Below are positions 39,429-50,851 of a stretch of 64,000 nt of DNA, piece after piece. Position 1 is the first letter of the stretch; each line of letters begins with the position of its first letter. Origin of the DNA: Phragmites australis (taxonomy: Eukaryota > Streptophyta > Magnoliopsida > Poales > Poaceae); assembly GCF_958298935.1 (NCBI RefSeq), contig NC_084927.1, positions 27,168,001 to 27,232,000 on the forward strand, in the 5' to 3' direction. The notes under the pieces were generated by a model. The model searched no databases. It saw only the letters and a list, made by a program, of their open reading frames with translations, and was not told where the DNA came from. A program made the translations under genes and the position numbers.

Positions 39429-40376
39429 TCAGCCAAGATCAGGGACGATGAAGTAGTCCTCGTCGTCGGGCACCTCCAGCCGTGGCTTCTTGCTCTGGCG
39501 CGCACTGGTCATCTTATAGAACGCTGCGTTGCTCGCTGGCTGCGGCGAGGCGAAGAGCTCAGGGACCTCCGCCGCCGTGGTTTTGGCCGGCGCATGGCCA
39601 TGGAACAGGTCAATGTCCGCGAACCACTCCAGCTCTTTGAACCCAAGAGGCGACTCCTTCTGCAACAGCCAACACAAACAGATGTAAGATGGAGAACTAC
39701 GATCACCTGTCGATTGGTATCTTGGCTATCTTGTCATCAAGAAAGGTTCTGGTATGTTAGTTGCTTGCCTTGTCGCTGGATTCGTAGTCCGACAGCTGCA
39801 GGAGGTCCTCAACGGCCCATCCCGACGGCGGCAAGAACGGCGACGATGGCACCTCCTGCGCAGCCGGGACCGGTGTCTTGGTAGCCCCGCCAGCGCCGGC
39901 GCCGACGGTCGCGGGCTTGGAGCTGCCATTGGGCGGGAGTTGGTCGGCGTGGGTGCTGCAGACGGAGCTGAATCCGACGCGGATGCCGGTGGCGAGGTAG
40001 CGCTGGTGGTTGCCGGAGAGCGTCCCCGGGACGTGGATGGACTCGTCGCAGTCGCGGCAGAAGAGCGCCCTGTCCTCGACGCAGAAGATGAACGCTGCCT
40101 TCTCCTGCGCGCGCCCCCACGGACGTACAGAATTTTAGCATACGCGTTCCAAACCACAGCTGCTGGATCGAGCCGCTTATTCACACGTACCTGGCAGACG
40201 TCGCAGCGCGGGAGGGCGGCGGGGAGCGCGCCGTCGAGCGGGAGCCGCTGGTGCTTGCTGGCAAGCTTGTTGGCGGCGTGGATCTCGACGTCGCAGCGCG
40301 CGCACAGCGCCGCCTCGTCCGCGCAGCACACCACCGTGGCCGCCGCGCCCTCGCACGCGTCGCACTGGATCCTCAT
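39429..40376 (-). CDS. Double B-box zinc-finger transcription regulator, BBX24/25 (STO)-like (250 aa)
   Basis: Double B-box proteins act in the nucleus in light signalling, usually with HY5 and the COP1 ubiquitin ligase. Exons on the minus strand: 40376-40191, 40104-39769, 39659-39429. B-box 1 runs from [10 protein letters not shown] to PRCDVCQ (1-62) with its C/D/H ligands. B-box 2 runs from [20 protein letters not shown] to NHQRY (63-101). The C-terminus carries AEVPELF and ends [10 protein letters not shown], the VP-type COP1-interacting motif of BBX24/25. Intron 2 has a GC donor (AAG|GCAAGC) instead of GT; this is the only donor that keeps the frame and gives the conserved SSDK-KESPLGF junction. 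An ATG at 40403 would add nine residues, but the conserved start is at 40376. Confidence 0.93.
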
Positions 40377-41000
40377 GCCGCCGGCCCGCCCGCGCGCGCT
40401 CACTCCTCACCTCAGGCTCAGGCTCAGGCCTCACGTACTCCGGCTGCTGCGGGTAACGGGACGGGAGCGAAGTAGTAGCAAACAACCGGCGGGGAGCCTC
40501 GTGGTTGGCGCATATAGATCGCGCGACGTGCGTCACGCCACGCCCCGGTCCGGCACGCGGTGGGTGTGGGGGGCCCGGAGGACCAGCCGGACGGGCTGGG
40601 TTGTGTGGACAAGAGGCGCTCTCCGTTTCCTTGGCGGCTTCAGCTGCAGGCAAGCAGTATCTCCTCCCGATCTCGGGCGCTGCGGCGCGGGCCAAGATTT
40701 TGATCTGGTGGCGTACGGGCTGACGCCGGGTGGGTCCCCGCGTGTGGATGGGAGAAGGCGAGGGACTCGTGGCCACTTGCAACTTGCACTTGAGCAGAGC
40801 AGCGCGCTGGGTTCTTTCCCGTTTCGGACGGGGGCCGTGCATCGTTCGCCAGGGTATCTGGTCCGGCGTGGCCGGCGACAGGGGAAATTCTTGCGTGCCA
40901 CATGCTTGAAGATGTGTAATCGTGTCGACATGAGTGCAGCACAACTTTGTGAGCTGTACCTGAACACTCCAGGACGAGAGACGACAGACGAGTGAAGTAA
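40377..41000 (-). promoter_or_regulatory. Promoter region of the B-box gene
   Basis: A GC-rich region upstream of the start on the minus strand. A TATA-like TCTATATGC lies at about 40508-40516. The long open frames found here on both strands overlap the promoter and are composition artefacts. Light-responsive gene regulation is expected from the family, not shown by a specific element. Confidence 0.45.
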
Positions 41001-42535
41001 AACTGCAGTCATATGACGAAGATATCTAGGCGATGGTTGATGTCAAAAGTTGGTAAGAAAACGGCTGCAGTACGGTTTCTAATACTAGTACTCATAAGAG
41101 AATCGATGTAAATTCTATCAAACGATAGTTTTAAATTTTTAAAAAAATTATAAAAATGATTACTTAAATAAATTAGATACTGAGAGTTGAAAAACTTAAC
41201 TTACTCTAATTCATTTTTAACATAATCCCTTTCTCTCTGAAATTTACCCTACGGAATCAATTGGACGTTGCGAATCAGGGTCCTGGCCTCCTGGGCTGTC
41301 TGCCTCTGTTCTCTGATGTCTGAGGATTCGTGGCGATGGAGCCCGCCCTGATATTTTCCGATGGGTAATGGATAACCACTCCGTGTCGCAGCACCTGTCG
41401 CGAACTGGCGCACGTGTCTACAGTTCCGAGGCTGTATTCCAGCCGGAAATTGCTTCGGTTACAGGCAGACGCCCGCATCACGGCAGCTCATATCTTTTTA
41501 ACCATCTACAATTTGTCACTGCCTGTTATATGATATATCATCAGTGTGTCAATAATACCTATATATTATTGACACACTAATAATATATTATAAAACAGAC
41601 AATTTATTCAATAATAAATAGTAAAATCTCCTTATTTTTTTTACGCCTGCAAGTAGAGAGCTGAGATGCTTGTACGTGAGCGGCAGACCACGAACGATTT
41701 ACTTGTGTATTTCTCCCTCCAAAAAGGATAGCATTTCGGACATGACTACACAATTGCATAGCACTGGTTCGAGCACGCAACAGGGAGCATCCGAAATTGA
41801 GAGCCAGAACGGGACGGGCAGAGGACTTGAATGCGGCCGGACAGGACGTCACATTCACATTCAAGACAAAGGTTCATTTCACAGGCCTGTGATGAGTCCT
41901 TGTGCGCCAGTCGTGTTGCTTCTAGCCATCATCTCACACGGAACGGAACAGGTTAGCAGGGTAGCTGAGCATGTTCGTTCCTGTGCCCGTCTCGGGTTTT
42001 TCATGTCGAGCTGATTTTATGGGGATCCTGTGGTGGCGCGTACGCCGAGCAGTACCTTCAGTCACAGCACAGAAGAGCCTCGCATATCGCAACTCGCGCA
42101 ATGTCCGTACGGATCCGGAGAGGCTGAATTAGGTCTCGACTGAAACCACGTACGATAGAGTGTGTGTTTGGTTTGTGAGTTGTACGATATAAATAGATTG
42201 AGAAGAAATTAGTTTTGTAGTGATATATTGGTTAAAAAGAAGAGTATTTGATTAGTTGTATTTATCTGGATAGATTGAGTTAAATTTTTATTTAGTTAAC
42301 TAAATCTGATATTGCATGAACAGATGCAATAGTTAAAATTATGATTGGTTATTTATATGAAGCTGATTTTCTGAGATTAATAAGTGGATCCGTCTATATA
42401 ATATCAGCATTGTGTCTATCAGACCAGCTACATAGTGAAGCTCGAATCGGGCTTTATTCTCGAGCCAAGATGAGTATGTATATATGTATCTATCGAGCCA
42501 AGCTGCAACAACGGATATAAATAACTAAACAAATT
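41001..42535. other. Intergenic sequence without a gene
   Basis: No supported coding region. It contains a perfect palindromic hairpin at 41543-41578 and otherwise mixed AT-rich and moderate-GC sequence. Confidence 0.4.
41543..41578. repeat. Perfect 14-bp inverted repeat with 8-base loop
   Basis: AGTGTGTCAATAAT (41543-41556) and ATTATTGACACACT (41565-41578) are exact inverted copies around ACCTATAT. No terminus of a known element is obvious, although the surrounding AT-rich text could be a very small MITE. Confidence 0.9.
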
Positions 42536-43410
42536 GTTAGGGGGAAATAGAAAGCTTAAGGATAATGGTTGACGATCGCTATCAAAGGTCACTTCAGAGT
42601 CTTCAGCCTCCGGACTCAGCAGGAGGCCTTATCCCCAGAGGCTATGAACCCCTTCGGGCCACCTCTCCGGGACGTACGTGGCCGTTCGAAAACTCGAAGC
42701 TACAGCAAGTCTCTCCAGAGCCTTTAGCCTCCGAACTCAGCAGGAGGTCTTATCCTCAGAGGCTGCGGACCCCTTCGGGCCACCCCTCTGGTACCCATGC
42801 GGCCTTCCAAAGCCTAAAGACGTAGCCGGCCTCCGGAGATACTATCAAGGAAGAAAAGGCACCCCTACAACCGACTTGCCGCGAGATGACGGGCGATTAA
42901 TGCCGGTGCAAGTGGTGCTTATCCTGACATCCCAGTTCGATGCAAGTCATCCTGACACCCCCGACAGAGCGGCGCCGGGCCGCAATTGGTAACCGTTTCA
43001 CCCCTCAGGAGGCAGACACCATAATAATTACCACAATAGATATTTATCTTCTATGTAGGGTAAAAGATAGTTATCCAAGATAAAGCTCAGTAATTTAGTC
43101 AAATCTTAGATATTTGTATATCGTGATAATTGTGCACTAAGCTACGTACTACCTTATAAATAAGAGGTCGTGGTCACCTAGAAGAAGGAGGTTAGAAGGA
43201 GCACGCTCAACACAGCACGGAAGAGCACAATCACAGTCTTCCTGTGATACTCCCCCTAGCCCAGTCTATATTTTTACTATCAATACATTTATGGTGTTCC
43301 TTCCTCTCAAACTTCGTCTCCAAGTTTAAGTCTCCTCCTTAGAAAAAACTCCCATCGTACTTCCTAGGATAAGACCTACTCTTGTTCCAATACAAACTAT
43401 TCTAAAGATT
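42536..43410 (+). mobile_element. Probable solo LTR of a retrotransposon
   Basis: The region starts TGTTAGGGGGAAAT. It contains two copies of a ~110-bp GC-rich unit (CTTCAGCCTCCGGACTCAGC near 42600 and CCTTTAGCCTCCGAACTCAG near 42720), which is typical of duplicated U3 enhancers. A TATA-like CTTATAAATAAGAGGTCG near 43153 would be the LTR promoter, followed by an A-rich leader. No gag or pol is present. Borders and target duplication could not be fixed; the right border is approximate. Confidence 0.5.
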
Positions 43411-44021
43411 CTATGTATGCGCTAAGGTATGATAGAGAAGACGTGGAGAACCAAACACATCTAAAAAGATTCCCTATTTCTTCCTCGTCATGAACACATT
43501 ACTCGATTGAGAAGGGGAGAAAAGAAATATAGTGGTAAGGTTTGTTCGAAGTTATTATTATAAGTAAATTTTAAAAGTCTACCATTATTTTAACACATGT
43601 TGTAAAAGAGCTACAATTTATATTGTTCATTTCAAAAACCTACAGCTGTTTTGACACATATTGTAAAAACTACAATTTTCTCACTGTAGGTCTACCTGTA
43701 TCCTCTGATAATAGATGGGGTCACGATTAATTCTCCTATTATACGCCTATAAGGAACACTGACGTCCTAAGGGGAGTATGAATTAGGACATTTAGAAACT
43801 AATAGTTCCAAAACCTTCACAAGATAAATCTATCTTAATTTTTATCTAAATATGCTTTAGGTTTATTTAGTGTGTCTACTCGACTGCTCAAGAAGATTGC
43901 AACCTACTCTAGTAAGATAAATTGCAAGTATGTAAATAAGAAAATGTAATAAGGTAAAGAGACAAACTCGATACAAGGAATTTTTATCCGGTATTATAGG
44001 TGGCACACAACCCACCCCTAA

Positions 44022-44128
44022 TTCACGTTGTAGCTTCACAAAGGATGTGCTCCTGGTAGCAAAGTCTCTTTTAATTCACGTTGTAGCTTCACAAAGGATG
44101 TGCTCCTGGTAGCCAAGTCTCTTTCGGT
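44022..44128. repeat. 53-bp tandem duplication in the LTR
   Basis: AATTCACGTTGTAGCTTCAC through GTAGC(A/C)AAGTCTCTTT is present twice in a row, from about 44022 and about 44075. The copies differ at about one position, so the duplication is recent. Confidence 0.9.
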
Positions 44129-47100
44129 CACGACTCTTAATATACCAAGTCACCAAGATAAGACTTCAAATATGATGAGCCACCAAGAAGAGAACTCACA
44201 ACTAATCTTTCTTTTGGTCACTTGTGCGTCGTCTTCATATCAAAGCTTTAGTCACAAAGATAAAAGACTTCTGCATCCCTGCATAATCTTCTTTCCATCG
44301 CTCCACACCAAATCAAAGGGTCAATAAGTTATCAATAAGTCACCGAGACTCCAAAGCACCGGCGTACCTATCGATACATGGTTGGATTATTCTTTAATCC
44401 ACTCTCTAGGTTGCAGTACTTAGCAACACTTCTCTCTAGGCCTATAAGCACTAATCACTCTCTAATGGTATACTTAATTGCCTCGAATGAACACTTTAAG
44501 CACTTTAATAGCTTGCATGTCTTCTCATGTGTGTGAAGTTCTCTAGATTCCAGCCCCTTTAAATGACCAAGTGAGTAGGTATTTATAGCCTTAAACTCGT
44601 CAACTAGCTGTTGCTCTAACGGTTCAATTTTACTGTGAACACCGGATGGTCCGGTGATAGCAGTAGTACAATCACCAGACCATCTGGTGTGTACATCAGT
44701 GGATACTAGCCGTTGTAACTCCACTCAAACTTCTTCTTAACACTAGATATTATGGTGTTGCCTTCAATCACATCATCGGACTTTTCGGTATGTAGATTTG
44801 AGCCTGATCAAGCCATCTTCTACACTGTTCAACTGCCCGGTGTGTGAATCTTCTGATCACCGGATCTTCCAGTGTGTTGATTTTTATCTCTTTGTAAACT
44901 CTCTAAAAAGTATTTTGGTGTGCCATGTCATCTAATCACCGGACCTTTCGGTGTATTGATCTTCAGTCTTTGACAGTTACAGTATTCTCTGGAACAAATG
45001 TTTCGGTGTGTAAAGCACATATATCACGGGCTATCCGGTGAAGTCATTTATTTCTCCTCTGAGTGAAAATACTCTGGTGTGTGCAATCTCCTGTGCACCG
45101 GACCTTCCGATGAGTACAGTCTGATTTCAACTCACTTTTTCATCTTTTTAGAAAATGCTCCAGTGTGTATAACTTCAGTAACAGCGGACCTTTTGGTGTA
45201 ATATTTTTACTATGACTTCTTTAATTCAATCAAATTTTGTCCCGACTTTGATAGCTTCTTCATGTATTGCATCCATAAGACCTACTAACATATATTTTTG
45301 ACTAACATATTAGTCCCAATGACGATGTCATCATTAATCATGAAAATCACAATCATGATTTCATAGGGCTATTTTCGCTGTAATCTCCTCCTTTTTAATG
45401 ATTGATGACAACACAATCAAAGGAAGAGGCAAATGATACCAATTAAGAAAATGCATAATTTTCAAAAGTTTGCAAGACAATACATCTTTACTTGGATGCA
45501 TGGTAAGAACAAATTATGATACCAGTTGTAAGGACAATCATGTTCTTACCAATATTATATCTCCCTTTTTGCTATAATTTTCTTCAACATTATGTCCCCT
45601 TTTTGTTGTGATTGCCATGTAGATAATTCTTCTTCTTTTTTTTTCATTGCCACTATCACCTTTAATTGACCTATGCAAGAGTTTCTTCATCTTTATCAAT
45701 CCGAGATGCATTCCCATTTGTCAACAATCTACTCAAGATATTTCTTACATCTTGTTTGTTTCTCTTGCATCTTGCTTTGGTCTCAAAATTTCCCTCCTTT
45801 GTTAACAATCTTAAAAAGGCTATAAACGTATGTTGAACTTAAAGGAAAATATTAGAGCATTTATGAGAGAGCTTCATAAACATGATCCATATGAATGATA
45901 TCACTTATGAAAAATTATGAGGAATTAATACCAATTGAAAAGATATAACAATTATAAGGATTGAAGACATTGATATCAATTGAAAAAGGCAAATAAAGAT
46001 TATAATTCATAAAACTCACATAACGTGATATAAACTCTTCATATATATATGCATACATATAATGAGACTCATTTATGAATACTACTTATAGGAATATAGC
46101 AATACATGCACAACTAGACAATAAGTAGATTTAGTAAGTTTAAGTCATATCATACATGCAGGTAACTTAAATGTAGAAATGAATTCATAATGATATCAAT
46201 TGAAGTCTTTAAGCATTGCATACCTCTGAAGACTTGTTGATCACTCCATAATTACTTGAAATACATATTAGTCTCAAAATCACAACCCATAGAATATACT
46301 CCTCTAAATATATGCATACAAGTGTTAAATACTTGTGAAAAATATACACTTGTTATTAATAACAATGGAGAGTGTGCCCTATAGATTGGTCCATGAGACA
46401 TGAAGAATACCAATTGTAAAACTAGTTCCACGTAAGTAACCTACAACTAATAAACTATACAGATTACTCATAATAAAGAGAGAAACACAATCAACCTATC
46501 ATATAAAAAACCTACATTATGTATTACAATAAATTAAATTAAGAGCATACAATCTTAGATAAGGTAAATGTACAAATTGAAACGATTTTGCATTTAGTAC
46601 ATTTCACCTTTGGATGGGGACTTGGGTATATGATGATCATAATTTTTATAAATGCATCCAATCTTGTACACTTGGTTTTTTTGCTTGAATCTTCACTTCA
46701 TCTTGTGACCCAAGTCTCCATATTCCCGAGTTAGTAGACTTCAAGCCTTCTTTGAAACCCAAATCGATTAAAGCCCTTTCATATTGGTGATGACTTCATT
46801 GGACACCCAAATAGGTTTGTTGCCTTCAATTCTACTCAAACTTCATCTTAACACCGGATATTATGGTGTTGCCTTCAATTCTATCATCGGACTTTCCGGT
46901 GTGTAGACTTGAGCCTGACCGAACCATCTTCTACATTGTTCAACTATCCGATATGTAGATCTTTCAATCACCGAACCTTCCAGTGTATTGATTTTCATCT
47001 CTTTACAAACTCTCTAGAAAATACTTCGGCGTGCATTGTTATCTAATCATCAGACCTTTCGGTGTATTGATCTTCAGTCTTCGACAGTTACAGTCTTCTC

Positions 47101-47391
47101 TAGAATAAATACTCTGGTGTGTAAAGCACACAGATTAGCAGACTATCTGGTGAAGTCATTTATTTTCTCCTTTGAGTGGAAACACTCCGGTGTCTGCAAT
47201 CTTCTGAGCACCGGATTTTCCGCTAAGTACAATTTAATTTTAATTCAGTTTTTCATATTTCTGAAAAATGCTCTGATATATATAACTCTGGTAACACTGG
47301 ATCTTTCGATGTAGTCATTGTTCTTGTGACTTCTCCAATTCAATCAAACTTTATCCTGGCTTCAATGACTTCTTCATTTATTGTATCTACT

Positions 47392-47922
47392 AGTCTGATT
47401 GGCGCGCGTACGCCGCGCCCATTTTTGTTTTGCTGTGTAGAGCACGGCAAAAGAAGACTAAAAAATTAAGTTCACAAATTTTGTACATTTCAATATTTAT
47501 TTATAAAATTATTAATGTTAAACACATTAAATTAATTATAGAGAAAACAATAGTACTTTTATGCATGCACATAGTTTTAACATGTAGGTGAAAGTAATAC
47601 TAACCTAAAAAAAATTTGTTTCATATTTTTTTGAGTTTTAGATATTTTTCTTTGCATTGTAGATTTTTTTCAGCTGATTTATTAATGTAACTAATATTCA
47701 TTTCGATATTTTTCTAGAATTTTTGGAAAAAAAAATTACATATGTATGTATACATATATATACATGTATATCTATACGTATGTATGCACATATATACGTG
47801 TAGGTATATATGTATACGTATATATATACATGTAGGTACATATAGTACTCATGCCTACTGCTACAGTAGCAGGGCCCCTGGGAGGGTCCAATTCTTCCAC
47901 GCTTAGGATATAGTGTTGATGA
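47392..47922. mobile_element. Unclassified 0.5-kb insertion in the 5' LTR of the copia element
   Basis: Alignment of the two LTR copies breaks here: the other LTR runs continuously from TTGCATC to AGACCTACTAACA. The insert begins CTACTAGTCTGATTGGCGCG, carries a long run of TATATACATGTA-type dinucleotide mixture (47740-47850), and near its end has CTACTGCTACAGTAG, a 6-bp stem hairpin. The TC start after A and a hairpin near the end hint at a Helitron, but a CTRR end next to T was not found. Confidence 0.45.
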
Positions 47923-48025
47923 GATTTGCTAATATATATTCTTGATAAATATATTAGTCAATAACTATGTTATCATTAATCATTAAAATCATAATTATAA
48001 TATAATAGGATTATTTTCGCTATAA

Positions 48026-48850
48026 CGTCATGGGGATGATGGGTGGGCTTATGGTGAAAAAATTATAGTTTTTTAAAATATGTGTTAAAATAATTATTGA
48101 TTTTTAAAATAAATAAAAAAATATAGTTTTTTAATATATGTGAAAATAGTTATAGATTTCTAAAATTTTATTATTATCCATAACTTGGACCTGGGAACCG
48201 TCGCCATCCCCCCTGTCGATCTGAATTGTGCCCTGCGTTGCTTCGTCCCGTAGACGCAAGGCGAAGAGGCCACAGCGCATTGGACCCCAGTTAGGTCCGT
48301 TCGGTCAGTGTGCGTCGGTACAGAATTAAACATGCTAGCTTTGGTTTGATTGAACATCGCATCTAACTCCAGCCGGGTAGGCAAATGCTTCATAGCAGTT
48401 ACAACCCAAACGAGTTGGGCCGTCATGGTAAGCCCATTCAGGATGGGCCTGTCTCTCAATTCAACGTTGGACGAGTAAAAGGCCCGTCGATGCTAGCAGG
48501 AATTATATTGTTTCCTGTAATCGTGAAATTACCGTGTTCCAAACAGCATAAAGAACGGTTTAACCTTCATTTGCAGCATAGAAAGAGGACGTGTCCACTG
48601 AAAGAAAGGCTAGAACGAGAGTTTCTGTTTTGACTCTCCGCACTGCTCTTTCAGAGCTGTTTGATCAGATTTCAAAAACCAACACTTGACACATGGAGAG
48701 GGAGACGGTATCGTTCTATCCCCAATTCTTCTTGCCATTTTTAGCATGGAAGATTTGCATGCTCAGAACCTATACACTCGTAGACGTACACAGGACAGTC
48801 AGGCTTGCATTCCTGAAGGTGCAGTTTCAGTTTCAGCACACTAACACATA
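48026..48850. other. Intergenic sequence without a gene
   Basis: Short AT-rich repeats (48050-48180) followed by moderate-GC sequence with chance open frames only. No RNA gene or domain was recognised. Confidence 0.4.
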
Positions 48851-48854
48851 ACCA

Positions 48855-49553
48855 AGGTTGTTAGGATCTCGATACCATCCCACGATCAGATCCTCTGGGT
48901 CCTCTGCAGCGAAGGAGACAATGTAGAGAACTGTAGCGCTGCATACAGTAATATGTGTATTGTGCTACAGTTCTCTACCATAATAGTATAGCAGTGTTGC
49001 TGTAGCCATTCATTTTGACTGTTGCTGTCCAATCGGACGGTGCAGATTTGGCATTACTATAGAGTTGTTCACTCTCTGCAGTTGCCACTCCACTGCAAAT
49101 GATCCAAGTCCTTCCGTGAAAGGATCATTGTAGGGTCAAGTAGAATCGCATAAGGATCATACTTAGGATCCTAATCCTAACAACTTTGTTGTCAACATCT
49201 AAAATTAGGTAATACTTATGATTAATCAAGTTTTATTATTTTAATTTGAAATCTTTTTACTTTTTACATGTGGTTGTATGTGAAATAATGTTATTATTTA
49301 TTTATGGGGATTTTTGAATGATTGATTAAATAATGTTTAGAATTAGGTTTAATTAAATTTGATGTGAATAAGTGCACTTAAATTTACATAATTGAATTAC
49401 GTCTATCAACTTTTTAGACTTTGTTTCTTAGAACATATTACAATTCTTATATAAAATATATGTATTTTTTAAAATCTGATAGAATCATGATTCTACCATC
49501 CCATCCTGTCAAGCATAAAAACGATCCTACTAGGATCATGATCCTGATAACTA
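48855..49553. mobile_element. MITE-like element or nested pair with GTTGTTAGGATC-type ends
   Basis: The left end GGTTGTTAGGATCTCGATAC has an inverted match CCTAATCCTAACAACTTTG at about 49171-49190, and a second, weaker inverted match GGATCATGATCCTGATAAC at about 49534-49552. An inner perfect 15-bp inverted repeat is present: GTAGAGAACTGTAGC at 48923-48937 and GCTACAGTTCTCTAC at 48964-48978. There is no coding capacity. Which right end is correct is unclear. Confidence 0.45.
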
Positions 49554-49900
49554 CTGCAGTAATATAAAACTGGGCATCTTGAGGAACTGCTTCGGTGCTG
49601 CTTTAGTTGCTGACAGCAATAGGTTGCTAACATGTTACTAAACACATAGTTACATATCACATAGAGGCGCAGTTTCTCACCATTTGTAATCATACATATA
49701 TGCCCGGCGCTAAAGGGAGATCAGACAGACAGACAGGTCACTATAATACAAGCTGAGAGGGATGCTTGCTTGGTTTCTTGTTAGGAGATTGAATTGGGTC
49801 AGGCTCAGGCATTTGTGATTCTACACCCGGCACACGCAGTACTTCCTCCAGAGTCCAGACCAAACCCCGGTTCTTGGCTCCTAATGAGGCGGACTTCTCC

Positions 49901-50851
49901 TCACCTGCGCCTGGTCGTGTTCGCCGGCGCCCACAGGTCGGCCCCATTGCTCTGGGTCAGCTGCAGCGTCAGGTCCACCGGCGCCAGGCACAGGCCACGG
50001 TTCCGAAGACTGTAGTGGTCGGGATCCTGAATTGATGGCACAACCAAGACGTGTTATGATCTTATGACATATTTCTTGGATGGAAGAATGGTGTATGCAG
50101 TTGAGTTTCAGTTCTAGCAGAATTGATCAAATTCAGGACTTTAAGTATGTACATTCTATCGGTCTTTACTGTACGACCAAGAGTTGCTTAGCATCTATCA
50201 AGTTGTTTTCACATTTCAGTGGAGGAGGCGAGGGATGGTGTGTGTACTCACCTCGGGCGCAGCGCCAGCAGCCGGAGGAGCACGCATGTAGGGGGAGCTC
50301 AGGACCTGCAAACATCAGTGCATTGCCATCAGCAGAAATGAAGGATTAGCAAACTTAGTAAGATCATAGTGTCTTGTGCAGTCACTGAAAGTAAGACCTC
50401 GAGTTGCTGGTGCAGGAACTTGATGTAGCCCGAGGCCTCATGCAGAACAGAAGCTGTATCCGTCTGCAAAAAGAAGCAACGATGATTTCAGAGCTTGCGA
50501 AACGAAACTTCAATTGCAAAAATGAAGTAGTCGAATACCTTTCCAAATGGTGACACGAGCTGCTGAAGCGCTGCCACTCTCTCACCAATCTTGTCCTTCT
50601 TCTCCTGCTCAATCAGGACAAGAAAACTTCAGCTAAACAACCACGTAGGAGTAAGATGCTAGAGATTTTCAACATTAACAGTATACATTTACCCTTGGTG
50701 ATATGGGAGCGGTTCTTGGGCTCGTATTCCTCGGCTTCTTGGAGCTCATGCTTCCGAATTCCTCTGAGCTGGTGGTGGTGACGGCTTTGCCACTGAAGTA
50801 GCTGTCGGTGTGGTTCCTTTTGCTGTGATTGGCCACTTCAGCCATCATCAT
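49901..50851 (-). CDS. bHLH transcription factor without a canonical basic region (156 aa)
   Basis: Exons on the minus strand: 50851-50693, 50604-50539, 50463-50398, 50305-50252, 50026-49901; all keep phase 0. Three consecutive ATGs start the frame. The HLH comes from exons 2-3: [20 protein letters not shown] (about 54-73), then [20 protein letters not shown], followed by VLSSPYMR. These phrases mark plant bHLH group XV and bHLH153-type proteins. The basic half before helix 1 lacks the usual HER residues and reads [12 protein letters not shown], so strong E-box binding is unlikely and the protein may act as a dimer partner. The tail ([20 protein letters not shown]) ends in RRR. Mini-exons of 66, 66 and 54 bp match the family pattern. 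Confidence 0.85.

Larger units (their letters stand above)
43750..48025 (-). mobile_element. Deleted Ty1-copia (SIRE/Maximus-like) retrotransposon
   Basis: Two long direct repeats share sequence for hundreds of bases: about 44717-45383 and about 46832-48025. They include the phrases GAGCCTGA, GTGTATTGATCTTCAGTCTT and GGTGTGTAAAGCACA, and both end ATTTTCGCT(G/A)TAA. They are best read as LTRs of a minus-strand element. A purine tract (AAAAAGGAGGAGA on the minus strand, 45384-45396) abuts the first repeat, as a polypurine tract should beside a 3' LTR. Only about 1.4 kb lies between, with no gag-pol frame. Many accGGA/TCCggt half-palindromes occur in the LTRs. The lower border of the 3' LTR and the target duplication are unknown. 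Confidence 0.55.

Noticed and set aside
40177..40944. Long open frames on both strands over the B-box promoter
   Set aside because: GC-rich promoter DNA gives chance frames. They lack domains, and the B-box frame explains the locus.
44640..47330. Repeated CACCGGA/TCCGGTG units as a CRISPR-like array
   Set aside because: Spacing is irregular, units are diverged, and the DNA is plant nuclear; the motifs lie within LTR copies.
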